Assembly: GCA_001970855.1 (NCBI GenBank)
Contig: LSSN01000010.1
Span: 1-64,000 of the forward strand
Direction of reading: 5' to 3'
DNA length: 64,000 nt
DNA from: Smittium culicis
Lineage: Eukaryota; Kickxellomycota; Harpellomycetes; Harpellales; Legeriomycetaceae
In this document: positions 12,101 to 26,400 of the stretch, one piece after another
Layout of the letters: each line of letters starts with the position of its first letter
Numbering within the stretch: position 1 is the first letter of the stretch
The notes under the pieces: model-generated
The model's database searches: none
Told to the model about the DNA's origin: nothing
Seen by the model: the letters and a program-made list of their open reading frames with translations, nothing else
Position numbers and translations under genes: made by a program

Positions 12101-15100
12101 TTTTTATATATATTTAATTTTATTCTAATATTTCTGTTATTTTTCTTTTATCTCGGATAGATTGCATCACCATAGATTGTGTGGTGTTTTTTTAATTCTT
12201 TGTAAATTTTTTTCGGTATTTATAAAGCTATTTATAAATATTTATGCTAAATTTTACTATTTCATTTATGAATTATTGTATATTTTAGTTATCATATCTA
12301 GGATTATTGATTTAAAATTTTTACTATAAACGATTTATTATCTAAATCATTTATATTTTATAAATAAATTAATATTATTCACAATGCAGATATTTGTATA
12401 TTTATATTTTAAATTTTTTTTTTTAATTATTTAGATTTTTCGTGCTAATTATTATAGTTTCCATCTCTTTAAATTAAAAAATGTTTTAATAAATCCATAC
12501 TTATAACTAGAAAATAATAAAAAATTAATTTGTAAATTTTAATTAATATTATAAAATTTTCATTTAGAATATTAATTTGATATTCATAAATATTGAATGC
12601 AAATCCTTTATAATTTTTATTTAATATAGAATAAGAGTATAAATTTATTACATGAATTAAACTTTTAAAAATTTCAACCCAGAACTATCGATAATTTTTA
12701 TATATTGAATTATTTAATAATCGAATATATGGTTTGAAATTATTATCTAGAAATAATTATCGATTATAGCAGCCGATTTCAATCACTCTATTATGTGAAT
12801 TAGCTATTATTAAGACCATGCAGCTTAATAAATAATAAAATTATCATATGACTTATTTCCAATTAGAGAGATAAAAAATTCAATAATATTTTAAATAGTA
12901 TATAAATTTCTTATTTACCCTTTTTTTTTCCAGTTTCATGCTCTAATATTATATGCTTTTAATTATTTTTATAACAGTAATAATAATTTTTCTTAGATTT
13001 ATAATAATAATTTAAGCAATGAATATTGAAATTTAATAAAATAAACTTATCATATTAAAGAAAATAAACTCTGATATTGAATATTATAATAATATTTTTA
13101 AACTAATCATTATTATTAAGTACAACCTCTGAGATCACATTTATAACAGCTAACATAAATTCTTTATTTGAAAAAAATTTTAAATTTAAATTTTTGACTA
13201 TTTCATAAAACCATTATTTTTCATAATTTTGATATCAATATAGAATATTCGAAATATAATTAAAATTTTTAAATTAGCCTATATTTTTTTAATAATAGAA
13301 TTTTTAACCCTAAAAGTAAAAAAAATCATTTATTTAATATTAATTTATATTTATGAGATTTATTTGTAACTTAATACATAAATTTTATATTAATTTTCTT
13401 AATATCATATTTAGATTAATAAACATCTGTATCATCATTATCTATTGTATTATTAATAAAAGAATATATATATCTATAGATAGAATAAAAATTATACCTA
13501 TTTCAGCAAAAAAATACGAATAACATATTTAATTATTTATTGCTTAGGAAAGTTTAGCTGATAAGATATATATTATTTTTTATGACTGAATTATCGTAAA
13601 AAATGATGTAGAAGATTAAACGGGATTTTTTTATCGTATCTCAGTTTATTATAAAAAACTCTTCATTCAAATTTAATTGGATATCTTAATCATAGTAGAA
13701 ATGGTTTGTTTATCTTTTTCGGCTATTAAAAATTATAGCTCCAAAAACAAAAATATTTTTAATTTTCTAATCTATAAAAAATTTTACTCTCAATATAATA
13801 TCCATTAACATATATATTCTATAATCACTTAATTGAATTTATAAAAAAAATAATAAAAAAAAAACTAATAGAATCTTCAAGAAATTTGAGAAACTCTAGG
13901 GAAATAATTATTGAACCAAAATTAAGATCTTTTGCTTAATTTCTTAGTCAGATAGAAAATTTTTCTATAAATCAGTGAAATAAAAACTATATAAGCTATT
14001 AAATATAAAGTGGGACCTATAATATATAAATTTTTTTTTACCCGTATATTATGTGTTATTTAACATTATTTTGATAATAAGTTTTTAAATTATTATTATT
14101 ATCATTTAGATTTTTTTATCAATGATATATTCATTACGTTTTTTATATTAGTAAATTCTGCGTTTTAATAAAAATTCATGTATTTTCAATATACTTATAC
14201 ATTATTTTCGAGACTATTTTATTGGTTAACAGATATAATAGGTGATCTTTTTTTAATACAAGGTCAATTTTAAATTTTCTAGAAATTTAACCTAATAAAT
14301 TACCACATATAGAAGACGATTGTGTATTATCTGAGTATCAGCATTTTAGCTTCTGCTTCTAGACCAAGTATAGCATAAATATTTAAAGTTTTTATTATTT
14401 TTCTATTGAAATTATTAATTATTATTTGAATTAAATTGTTATTAAATAAGGAAGTAAATTGATAAAAATTAAATTTAAATTAAAAATATGTTTGATTAAA
14501 TATACTAAATAAAGAATACTTATTTTACGACTGCTTTAATAAACATAGTAAAAATTAGTTCAAACTTGATATATTCTTTTCAAGGTAAAGTGTTTATATC
14601 ACGTGAAATTTCAGTGAGTGAGTTGAAATTATTCACATGTTCTTTTTTATATTCGAAGTAATAATAATAATAATAATAAAATCATTTTATTAAAATATGA
14701 ATTCGATTAAATTAAAGTTAAAAATTAGATATAAAAGAATAAGAAGCTATAAAACTTACAATTCTAGCTAACAGTAAAATCAAGCGGATAATAATAAGAG
14801 AAATCAAAGATAAATTTAATTCTAAGTTCTTAAATAATAAAAAATTAATTAAAAGTTCATTTTTAATAGAATTTAAATTATTTATTATTGAAAATTTTTT
14901 TTGTCGTTTAAATAAAACTAAAAACCAATCATTAATAAATCTTAGAATCCTAAATTAAATGCAAATCTTTACAAATTTTATTAATGGAAAATATAAAACA
15001 GATTAAATATCACAAAATAAAAAATCAATTTCAACTGTCTAACATATTTATAAAAAATAATCATGGGCGATTCTATATGAAGAGAGATCTTTTAGAAATA

Positions 15101-17721
15101 TTTGGCTACATTGTATAAATTCGCATAAAAAATAATATCATGTGAAAAATAGAACACTAGAATAGAAATAAATATTTAATATGAAGGCGTTTATAAAGGA
15201 AAAAAATTTCGATTCCAAATAAAACTGTAATTATATTTCAAAATCAAGATCCAATGCAACATTTATTTTCACCATATCAAAAAAAAAAGAGCTAGTATCC
15301 CGATTTTTGGGAGTAAAGATTTTCAATTAAGTTTTTTTAACTTTATATTATTAAATTATAATGTTAGTTATAATAACAAATTTTGAAAATAATTAAATAA
15401 AATTATTAAACTCTTTTTAAATTTAGACAATAATAATTTTGTTTTTAAACTATTTTTTCAAATGACTTTAAGCTAAAAAAATGGTTCCTTATTTCATATT
15501 TTCCCATCTAAATCATCTTGACTGTGGATTAGACTGACCAAAATAAATCATATGAATATTCTGGCTGGCTCAAGAAAATCAGAATATTTTTGAATAAGCA
15601 GTCTTCAGGTCACGGAAAACTTCAATACATAACATAATATATATATTAACGTGGTTATGTGCCTCGGATTCTATTATATTTCTAGGAAATTAGGTTTATT
15701 ATTAACTAATTAGCAGTGGTATTAAAAAAATTATCAATTATTTTTACTAATATAACTATTTAATTGAGGCTTATTTCTATAAATTTTTTATAAAAAAATT
15801 ATGAATTTTAAAGAATATTTTAATGATAAAATGATAAAAAATACGAATTTATATTCATATAAATTGATTTATAATTCCTCATTTGAATTTATAATTCATA
15901 TTATTCACTTAAAAATGAGTTATTCTGTGTTTAGGAATTTTTTATCTGTGTTTTTTGGATTTTTTCATTATCTTAATTATTTTGATATTAATATATAGCT
16001 GAATACATATATTATTTAGTCTGAAAATAATCTAATTTTAATTTCTTTTAAATATGAGATTATCACAATTTTTTTATAAAAATGGATAGTAATTATTTAT
16101 TCATGCCAACTAATTGAATAATAAAAATAAAAGTGGTATCTATTTTCATTTTAAATAAAATTTATAGACAATCCACTAGCCATATATATTATATGTTTGA
16201 TAATGATTAAAAAAATAATTTGGAATTCAAATTGATATATAACGCATAATTCAAATAGTTTAAGCGTAAAAATTATATTTTTTACATGTATTATATTTCC
16301 CAAGATTAATTAAACTCATCTAAACTAGTTTGATCTAGACAGTTAATTTAGATGGATTTTCCAAGCATAATTTGGCGATAAATAAAATTTTTTATTAAAA
16401 CTAAAGATCTGAAATAAATTCACTAATTTTTACCTATAAGCATCATAAATAAATTGAAAATGCTTTATTTACTTTTTATCTTTTATAATATACTGAAATT
16501 TTTTTTTTATAATGTAATATTGTTCTTATTTGTAAGATAATGCGATAAATTCAAAATTATTTATGGAATTTTAAATACTTTCTGTTAAATAGTTATTCTG
16601 AAGCTAATATTATTTTTGTATTTGTAATTTTTATTGAAATTAGAACTGGTTTCTAGTTTGTGAATTTATTTTTCTATTTGTTTCTAAAAATTAATGTGCT
16701 AAAATTAAATTTTAATTTCCATTGATTATTTTACAAAATTAGACAAAAATTTTTATCCAATGTTTGTGCAGTATTTTTGAATTATGGTGGTGAATGTATT
16801 TATAATTCTCAAATCGGATTTTTAATTTTTATTTACGCACTTGTTATTATTTATGATATTTAAGTTCAATGTGAAGCGAATGATTTCTTTTTCTTTTTTT
16901 TTTTTTTCCCTTATACGTATGTTTAAATTTTTTATGGCTAAATGTAAATCTGGAGGCTGTAAATCGTTTACACAAGTTATATGGTATATATTAATTAGCT
17001 TATTATTTATATTTTATTTCAATTAAAGGTTTTAAAAAAAGTCAAATAAGGAGTTAGATGATCAATCTATGACTGAGGGCGGTATTTTCGACATTATTAT
17101 TTTTAAAACTGATTTTATTGTTTTTAAATAGCTTATAAATATAAACTAAAAATACAATAAGCTAAAAAAATTTAAAAATGAGAACCCTCTGACGCTCTAC
17201 CGTCTCCGTACTATGATGGCGTCGGATCAAATAGTATTCTCAATGAAAAAGTTTTTTTTTTATATGGGGGGTAGAGTTGCAATTGAATTTTGTGCATTTT
17301 ATCCTAATTTTTATGTATTTTGAGTGTTACATTTGTACGATGATGTAGGGTATTGTTGTACATGGGAGGAAGTGGTTAAAATGTGGTGTAACGAATTTAT
17401 AGAGGGTGGTGATTGGCTGAATGTTAGGGGAGTTGGAGGTGAAGTACTAGTCAAAAAGCGGAATGCAGGAATTGGATTGGTACAATGATAGGATAAGCAT
17501 TTCTTATTTATTCAAATTAGAAATTAGATTGAGGTGGTAAATGGGATAGTTTAAATGATAAGATTTTTTTTATTGGCTAGTACTAGGGCAGTGATAATAT
17601 AATCAAAAATATGTGCATAAAGATAAAAATAACAGCAAATCTAGAGTCTTTGGGCTTAGACAAATTTTTTTAAATCTTGAAAACAGACCTTGTGTTATTT
17701 CTAACTTATACTATAAAAACA
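9178..17721. other. 8.5-kb AT-rich gene desert
   Basis: Almost entirely A/T with short homopolymer and (AAT)n runs. No frame has coding character. Two small GC-richer patches stand out: a tRNA-like fragment at about 10028-10088 and a structured patch at about 17070-17250 (see findings). From about 17270 to 17580 the plus strand becomes notably G-rich; this probably includes the promoter and 5' leader of the EMC7 gene. Confidence 0.65.
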
Positions 17722-18682
17722 ATGAGGTTATTTTTTTTCTGTGTAGCACTAATGTAAGTATTTTATTGAAGTATACATATATATTTATTATTTTATGATG
17801 ATTTTTAGGGAATTATATTGTCGAGAGAGCTAGGTTAATGATTTTCCGAATTGAATTTTAGATTACAGTTAGCCTACGTGTTGGGAGATGGATCCAATTT
17901 GTTTAAGATTAGGGGCGAGATTATTCCTAATGAGCTATTAAAAGGTATTGTTTTAAGCATAAGTAGCTAATTTTATATAACACTTGTTGAACTAGAAAGA
18001 CTTTAGAGATTCGAGATGCTTAATATTTATTATTTTGAACTGATATTCATGTAGATGTTGGCGAGCTTCCCTCAGATACTCGAATTTTGATTAACGGGGG
18101 TGAATCTGTAGGTTATCTTCAAGACAGCGGGCAATTTTATGTGTAAGATATTCAAAAATATCAATTATATATTTTTTTAATAAAAATAAAATTTGAAGAT
18201 TAATATTGATCTTTGCAATAACAAATGGGAATAGAAATAATGTGGGACTTGGGGAGCACGTTTTGGAGGTTGAGAGTTTAAAGTATGTATTTCCAAGGGT
18301 ATATTTGTCAATAGAGCGCAAGAATGGCAAGCCAATAGTATACGCATGGTATTATGAGCCCGGTTACATGTTCAATTTCGAGGGGAAAACGCTTAAGTTT
18401 CCATTAAAGCTATCAGCGATTCACAAGAAAGAGTTTATTGAAGAGCGCGAGAAGTTTAGCATTCTATCATTATTGAAGAACCCATACATGCTGATGGTTG
18501 GCGTGGCTCTTTTGTTTATGTTTATCGTCCCAAAACTGCAGGATGCTATGGAGCCAGAGGAGATCGAGATGAGCAACAAGATGTTTGCAAAGAGTCAGCC
18601 AAAGCCGATGGACTTTTCAGCAACCCTTGCGCAGATGACAGCGCCAAGCGCAGTAAAAAACAAACAAGCTGTTAAAAAATAA
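17722..18682 (+). CDS. EMC7: ER membrane protein complex subunit 7 (EMC7)
   Basis: Four exons are inferred: 17722-17753, 17862-17944, 18055-18142 and 18235-18682 (introns 108, 110 and 92 nt), totalling 651 nt and 216 residues. Phases agree at every junction. Residues 1-19 form a signal peptide. The lumenal beta-sandwich region follows, with the family order FKIRGEIIP, then DTRILINGGE..GYLQDSGQF, then HVLEVES, PRVYLSI and YEPGYMFNFEGK. The conserved C-terminal transmembrane segment starts at NPYMLMVGVALLFMF (about residues 150-169), followed by a charged cytosolic tail (LQDAMEPEEIEMSNKMF). This matches EMC7, a subunit of the EMC insertase for tail-anchored and polytopic proteins in the ER. Length is close to animal EMC7 (about 240). 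The first exon is only 32 nt, with the start chosen because it supplies the signal peptide. Confidence 0.9.
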
Positions 18683-20424
18683 TAAATTTACATGCGCGAG
18701 GTCAACTTCTTATTGATGCCTTTTTACTAATGCAATATTATTTTGGATCAATAATTTAAAAAAATCAAACATTCTTAACAAATAATACTTGAAGTAAATG
18801 TACATTTATGCCTACCTAATTACTCTTACACTAGCACATATTAATTAATTCTAATTCATATCAGCTATATTTTTGCGGTAGGCTACCCGTCAATGGTTAT
18901 AGCGAAGTCTAAGGTGATTGTGTATGTGTTTGTTATTATTAGCTAGCAGAGCGTTTATATTAAATTAATTGTCAAATGGCGTACTGGGTTTGTGAAAACG
19001 CGAATTATAGGAAGGTGTTAACTATTTCACGAGCAATGGACTATTTTTGATACACCTAATATAGCCAACTGCATTCAATAAAAATAAAAAAATTTCGAGA
19101 TATTAAAAAATATTGGTATATTGAAAAAATACATCAAATAATATATTTGATTAAATTTAATTAGCGAATCAATAGTTTAGTTTTTTTAAAGACTGTTGAA
19201 TGGAAAGGGGTTAAATATGTAATTTTGATTTAGGTGAGCGAGTGAGTGCTAAGAAGTTTTGGATGTTAGAAACGTATTCAGGGCTAAAAGCCCTTAGAGA
19301 TTTGCACCTTCCTCGCGGACAGAGCATTTCAGCTTATTATTGGTAGATTTAGCTGGTCTAGTTTATAAAACTTGTGCGTGTTAGACGAATGATCATAGCG
19401 ATTGATTTTCACGCGATATGAGTTAGTAATGTGAAATGCGCCAATAGATCGCGAGATTTCATTAGATATTCTGGGGGCGAAACTTGCTAGTTATTGGGTT
19501 TGGCGAATTGACATTGCTAAATAGATTTGGAGATAAATTCAAAAAAGCAATACCAGAACGTGATTTGTTTACTTTAGTTAAGTACCATCCAACAATATTA
19601 GGTTAAATTCCATCATAGTAGCGCTTATAAATAAACGACAGTATAGATTAGTAAGCCAATAAATGACTATAAAAAAAAGTGATAAATGAAATAATATGAG
19701 TAATTGGCTAATCCATTGAAACAGCAATTGTCATTTTATGAACTACCATAACAAACCAATAATACGGAAAAAAGGGGGAAAAAGCAACAAATTTATTGGC
19801 TATAAAAATATTTACAAAGTAAATAAATGCCAGTAGCTTGGATTATCCAATTACTTAAAAGTATTTATGTATAGGAGCGTTGGCATTGGAAAGAGCTAAG
19901 CGTAATGATTTCAAATAAACGTTGAGATTAAAATCTATAAAATATTTGTTTATGTCAAAAAAATTAAGTTTAATATTTATTTTTTTTATAAAAAGTTTAC
20001 TGGCCATATATTTGTAGCATGAGAGGCTAAGCCAATAGCCGAAGCAAACTGGAAGAGCGTTTAGTTAAAAAGAGCCAAAAATAGCTGTCTAAAAGAAACT
20101 AAGGAATTATCGCGAATCAATGATCGTACATGAAAAAAAGAAATAATTCTGCTGCTTTATTTAACAATTTTTTTCTAATAGCCAATACAATTAGCTGGTA
20201 CTTTTTAGTGTTATACAGACGTTATAACTTCTATTTTATTTAGATTTTGAGCCTAGCTTTCAATAGCTTTTCCTATGTAACATTTTTTATATTCGCTTCA
20301 TAAAAATTTCAACTTAGCTTTCTATGGCTTATGTTATTTCTCTCTATTCTTTTATTTTCCCCCAAAATTCAAACCCAATCCTTTACAAAAATTTAGTCCT
20401 TAATATTTAGTTTCTTAATTCAAG
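18683..20424. other. Intergenic region with decayed coding-like patch
   Basis: Between EMC7 and the ZZZ3-like gene. The stretch about 18880-19600 is richer in G/C than the surrounding DNA and contains short open fragments broken by stops in shifting frames, for example MAYWVCENANYRKVLTISRA near 18977 and NAPIDREISLDILGAKLASY near 19440. I do not recognise a family. It looks like a pseudogene or transposon relic. The rest, including the CT-rich leader just before 20425, looks like ordinary promoter sequence. Confidence 0.35.
20254..20330 (+). promoter_or_regulatory. Paired 16-nt motif upstream of ZZZ3-like gene
   Basis: TAGCTTTCAATAGCTT (20254-20269) and TAGCTTTCTATGGCTT (20315-20330) differ at two positions and lie 95-170 nt before the start codon, just upstream of a pyrimidine-rich leader. 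This could be a transcription-factor site pair; there is no functional evidence beyond position and duplication. Confidence 0.25.
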
Positions 20425-23400
20425 ATGGATGTATCTGTCTTGGATACAAAAAATAACGATCATTCAAACCAAAACTCACAGAATTCCAATAAAAATCAAC
20501 AAGATTCTTTTAATTCTAACAATTCTCCCAATTTTCAATACGAACCTCTTAGTATACCCACTGACATCTCGCTATCTCAAAGAATTCAAGATGATCCCAA
20601 TTTCGAGCAAGAGTATGTCTCTAAGCGCAACAGATCATTTAAGCATGCTTCAAACAACTCTTACTCTCCAAGATACAAGTACCCTCAAAAACGTTCTTCC
20701 AATTCTTACTATTCTAACGACCAGTACCAATCCTCTGCATACAACAGAAAATCCGGTAAAATCAATTTCAAAATTAATAGCTCCTTTCCAACAAAAACTA
20801 GAAAAAACCCTTTCACCTCTTACAAACCATCTTCCTCTTACCCCATAAAAAAATCTGGCAGTTACAGATTTGACAAAAATACCGAATCGTACCGATACAG
20901 AGCTTCAAACAAATCCTACGACTCTTTTAACTACTCTCCCAGATTTCCCTCTCACAATTACCTCTCTAACAAATCTTTGCCCCAAAATCAGCCCGCTAAT
21001 CGTACACATCATGATTCAAATCTAATACCTTCTGAATCAATTTCCCAAAAAGCGTCTTTCTCTTCAGATATGGACATTTCATCTGATTCAAACGACGAAA
21101 AAACTCTCATTCATGACGGTTCCTCCTCTTACCATCCTCACTCCACTAATCAATTCCAAACCCCTGACCTCCATCAATCCTCTTTTGATTTTATAAACAA
21201 TATCATTGACTCCTCTCACAAAAAAATCTCTCCCTCTATTCCAAAATTAGATATTACTCAATACCCTCACCCGACTAATAATGTTACTACAAATTTCTCC
21301 TCTTCCAATATTAACGCCCAAAATTATTCTAACCACACTCCTATCATCCAAAATACCCTTACAAATATCCCCAAAACTCCTCCGGTACAATCAAGAAATA
21401 TCCCCGAAACCCCTCCAGTACAATCAAGAAATATCCCCGAAACCCCTCCAGTACAAACTAATAATACTCCTGAAACCCCTCCAGTACAAACTAATAACAT
21501 TCCTGAAACCCCTCCAGTACAAACTAATAACATTCCTGAAACCCCTCCAGTACAATCTAGAAATATCCCCGAAACTCCTCCAGTAGACTCTGAAACAATT
21601 AAAATGTCATCTAAAAAATACTATAGAGAATTGACTAATGACTTAAATAATAAATCTACTGATTCTAAAATTGTATCAGACCTATCTAATAAACATAGCT
21701 ATTCTACTATAGTTCCAGACAAACTTTCTAGCCCAAATAAAAAAGATTCTTTAAATTTATCTAGAAGCTTTCCTTCACAAAATAAAGATTCTAACTATGC
21801 TACTAATTCCCTAAATATCAAATCTAATTCCAAATCCACAAACTTTAAATCACAGAATAAGCTTTCCAGTTCTAAAATCAAAAATCTTCAAAGCGTTTAT
21901 AAGTCCTCCAGATCTGTTAGCGATAATTTAAAATCCCATGATAATTTCTCTTCTCACAAAAAATTAAACTCTTATTTTAAAAATAATCGTCAATCTCCAT
22001 CATCATTAGGCTCTAATATCTATAAATCAAATTCCAGTAATTTAAGTAAAAGTCATCGAAACATTAAATACTCTGAATCCTCAGGTAAAATATCTGAATC
22101 TACAAAAAAACCTTCCAACAAACACCTCTCCTCTTCAAGCGCATCCAGAAACCTCAATCTAGACACCAAATCAAATACTATTCCCAAAAGTTCTCCCTGC
22201 TTAAATGGCGATATTCCTCTACTTTTAAACAACAAAAAATCTGATATTTTATTAAGCCTTGAAAATAAAGACTTTTTGAAAAATCCCGAGTTTAAGTTAG
22301 TCTTCTCAACCCTTTCTCTCCTAAAGCAACAACTCTGCCAAGCTGTAACTGACTTGAAAAAGCTTAACCATCTCAAATTTTCCGCTTTATCTGATCCCAA
22401 AAACTACATTGATGGACTAATTAATAAAGTATTTATAATCTACTATATATCGATTCCTTTATTTTTTGTTTTTATCCAGCCTTTTGCTTTAGCTTTATTT
22501 TTTACAATTAAATGCATCTACGTAATACTTTTAACTAATATTTTTTTATTTTTTTAATTAGACTAACGAATGCCCGCCTAAATTACAAAACATCGCCTCT
22601 ATACCAATGGTAAACTTGGAAAAATACTTTGACACTGCCACTGTTGAATGTTTAGGTTCGCTTTCTTTTTTTATTTTAATTTTTTTGATAACTTCCTTTT
22701 AATTTTTCTTTCAAAAAAAAATTCGAGCCTATTTTCAAACAAAAAATTCCCTTTACTAAAATTTTTTGTGAACTAATTTATTACCATATTTATAGAAAAG
22801 TATGAGTATAATTCCAGAAGCATTTACCCTGACTATAGTCCATTCGAAAATTACAAAGATATTAGTTTTGATGATTATAAAAGTCATAAATCTATTATTG
22901 AATCTAACAATCAAAAAAGCAAGCTTAAGAAAAAGATCCTACTTGGCACCAATCTTTCCAATTCCCCCCAAAAATCTACAAGCATCACAAAAAGAAATGT
23001 GTGCGAAAAAAATAAACAAAAAAACAAGTTTTCCAGGAAATCTTCTCTCATTGATTTGAACTCTATACCCCAACCAGAATTAGAACCTACAAATGAAAGT
23101 GGTGAATTTTTGTCCTTCGAGAAATCTAACCAACATAGCATTCCAAAGAGCCCCAAAGCTTCAATAAGTAAAATTAATAGCCCACCCACGCCTGATAAAA
23201 ATTCGCCCAAAAAACCATCAATTTCAGAGCTTAGTGACTCCCTTGCAATTAACAACACACGTTCCTATAAAACACTTAGCACTGACTATACTAACTTACC
23301 CAATAATACAAGCGAAAGGATATTAGAAGTTCATAAAAAATCTTCAATTGAACAGAATAATTTACTTCAACCTTGTCCAATTTCTAAATCTACTGCCAGG

Positions 23401-26400
23401 AGTAGTATAACTTCCGAACCTATTGGCACTAAGTATCAAGTTGACGAACTAACGCCATTACCCTTTACTGGTACTATAAGTAACAATGACCATGTCTCTG
23501 AAAGTAGTGTTACTAGTCCAAATAATTTTAGATCAAATCCCGAAGAATCAACGCCCAAATCTCAAAGCAATTTCAGTAATAGTATGGATGCTATTGAAAT
23601 GGAAAAAAGTACAAGTCACATTGTTACTGCCGAAGTTATTAGCCATACACCGGAACAAGTTATCACAGAGTCGATTACACCTTTTAAATCAAATATCAAT
23701 GCTTCTCAAACTGATTTAAATCTTGACTTACAGCCTGTAGTTATTACACATGATTCAATTTCCAATTTACCAAAAACAGCTCTTACAACTGATTCAATTA
23801 TTGGTTTACAGATATCATCCTTATCAAGAAAATCTGACGTTGACTCGCCTTTAGCAGTTTGTTCGAATGAGCAAAGCAGTATTTCAATACCAGCTGAGCA
23901 AAAAGTTGATTCTGATATTGAGGGGCCAATTTTAGATACTTCAAACACCACAAACCCAATGCCTTTGTTGAACGAAAAATTAAATGATTTTAGCGACAAT
24001 AACAAAGCTTCCAATAATCCTCCAAATACCGTATTCTGTTCAAATATTTCTATAGATCAAGAAATTTTACCTGATTTGGATTTATCTTCAAAGTTAGATA
24101 TAGGTTCAAAAGAATTAGCTTTTCCAAACACAGAAATAAGAGCTGCTCAATCACCAACTCAACCAGATGTAATAAATTCCAATATTAACGACGATAAACA
24201 AGATACTATTAGTTTAGCTGCTTCATATACAGAACCTATACCAAAAGATTTAGACAATACGTCAACATCTGATGCTTCAGCATGCAGTGTCGACTCTAGT
24301 AAGCCACTATCAACTTTAGGCTCTAATCACCTTAACTGTCAATCCTCTAAATGTTTGTCAGACATCTCTACTGCTGATAACTTGACTTCTTTTTCCCACA
24401 AAAGTACTAATATTTCCAATTCTGTGATGGAATATGCTCCTCATAATATTGTTACTTCTAATGTTGATAATTCTAATGTTGATAATTCTATGAATGATTT
24501 AAATAATGTCAGCTCAAAGAGTACTGATATCGGATCCAGTAATTTTGAAAACGCTACTTTACTTAAAAACAATAATACCTCCGAACCAAGAGCTGCACAT
24601 TCTGATCTTATTAGCTCTTTCGGTGTATGTCCTATTCAGGACTCAGAGCATTCTCAAAATACCAATATTAATAAAAATAGTTTAATTGATTACGTAGCTC
24701 CATTAGATACCAACAATATTCAAGATTATAAACTAGATGCTAATGCTCATAGTGCTAGCGAATCTAAAGTTCAGACTACTTCATCTAGCTTTGTTATCAC
24801 CAATAAAAACTTTGATGCTGATAGTATCCCTAATACTGACTCGGGCAAATCTTTTAACCAGATTATCAATTCCAACAACCCAAATCAAGGAAATCTAAAT
24901 AGCTTAAATACTTCAATAACAAACGAAAATATGCCTTCAGGAAATAGCCAAATAATTGAATCGATATCACCTTCAGCAACTAGTCGCAATACTTATCGTA
25001 ATGGTGAGTTTGTAAACGAGACACATGAAAATTCTAGTCAAGACAAGGTCCCGGATTCAATTCACCTTAGTAAGATCGACCATCAAGTAGCTAACTCTAA
25101 CGATAGTACCAATGTGGACATTGTACCTTCAAGTCAAAATGACTATGTTGATATCCAAAGTTGCAAACAAAGTCATTCTTTGGGTCTTTCGCATCAGCAT
25201 TTAAATTTGCAAAATGAAATTTCATTTGAATCTACGAATACTACCGAAATACAATCAAGTTATTCTATCGAGGCAATTAATACTAATTCTGAGATTCAAG
25301 TCAAGAAAGAATCTGTCCAAAATTATAATAACATTGATTTAGCAAATTCAATTTCTAATAATGATTCTATTACTAGTATTGTAAAAACCGAACCATCATC
25401 TAATCAGTCCAATAGTGCTTCTACCAATGGTCCAATAGAAAACAAATTGACACAAGATGATTCTGAAAAGGATATCAAACCATCTTATAATACGACACTC
25501 CCCAAAGAAAGAGTTATAGAATTAGACCCTATACTTAAGAGTATTGAGAATGATCTATTAAACTTTGCAAACTCTTTTGATCCACATAGTAACAGAACTT
25601 CAAAAAAGAGCACAGCATATAAGTCCAGGAATAAAAGCCTGGGCAGTGATTCGGAACATTCTGTAAATAAAGCATATATATCTAGAGGTCCCATAAATAG
25701 TAATGAAAATTTAGACATTTCGTCTGATATCACTTTTCCAAATTCTGGTACATTGAACATTGATGAATTATTCGATATTGGTCCAAGAACAGCAGTTGAA
25801 CCAATAATAAAGTTAATTGAGTTTAGAACCAACCAGAAAAAAAAATCTCGGCTAAAATCAAATCCTGAAAAACTAAGCAAACTATCAAAAAAAGACCGCA
25901 ATTTAACGCCTGGGTATAACCCCCCTCCTCCATCTGTGTTTAACAAGCCGTGGAGCGAATATGAGCAAAATAGGCTGGAAGAATTACTTGAAATATATCC
26001 TGACGAGCCGGTGGCAAATAACAGATGGCGTAAAATATCAGATGCACTAGGCACAAGAACAATGAGACAGGTCGCCAGCAGGGTTCAAAAATACTTTATC
26101 AAACTAAATCTTGCTGGCCTTCCGATACCTGGCAGAATTCCAGACTTTTCCAAGTGGTCGTCGCTGCAAAAAGAAAAAAGGAAGTCCTCAAAAAAACATT
26201 CTGCTGAAGGGAATGCAGTTGAAAATACTGCCGCCCCAGCTAGAAAAAAAAAACCGAAAGCCTCGGATGAACCGGTATCTGATTTAAACTTTTATGGAAC
26301 TAGCGACAATAATAGCGAGAGGAACGAATTCGCTGAGCTTTATCAGGGATCAGACTTATTCAGCATGGTAAAAGGGCGAAAGCGAGGCCGAAAACCTAAA

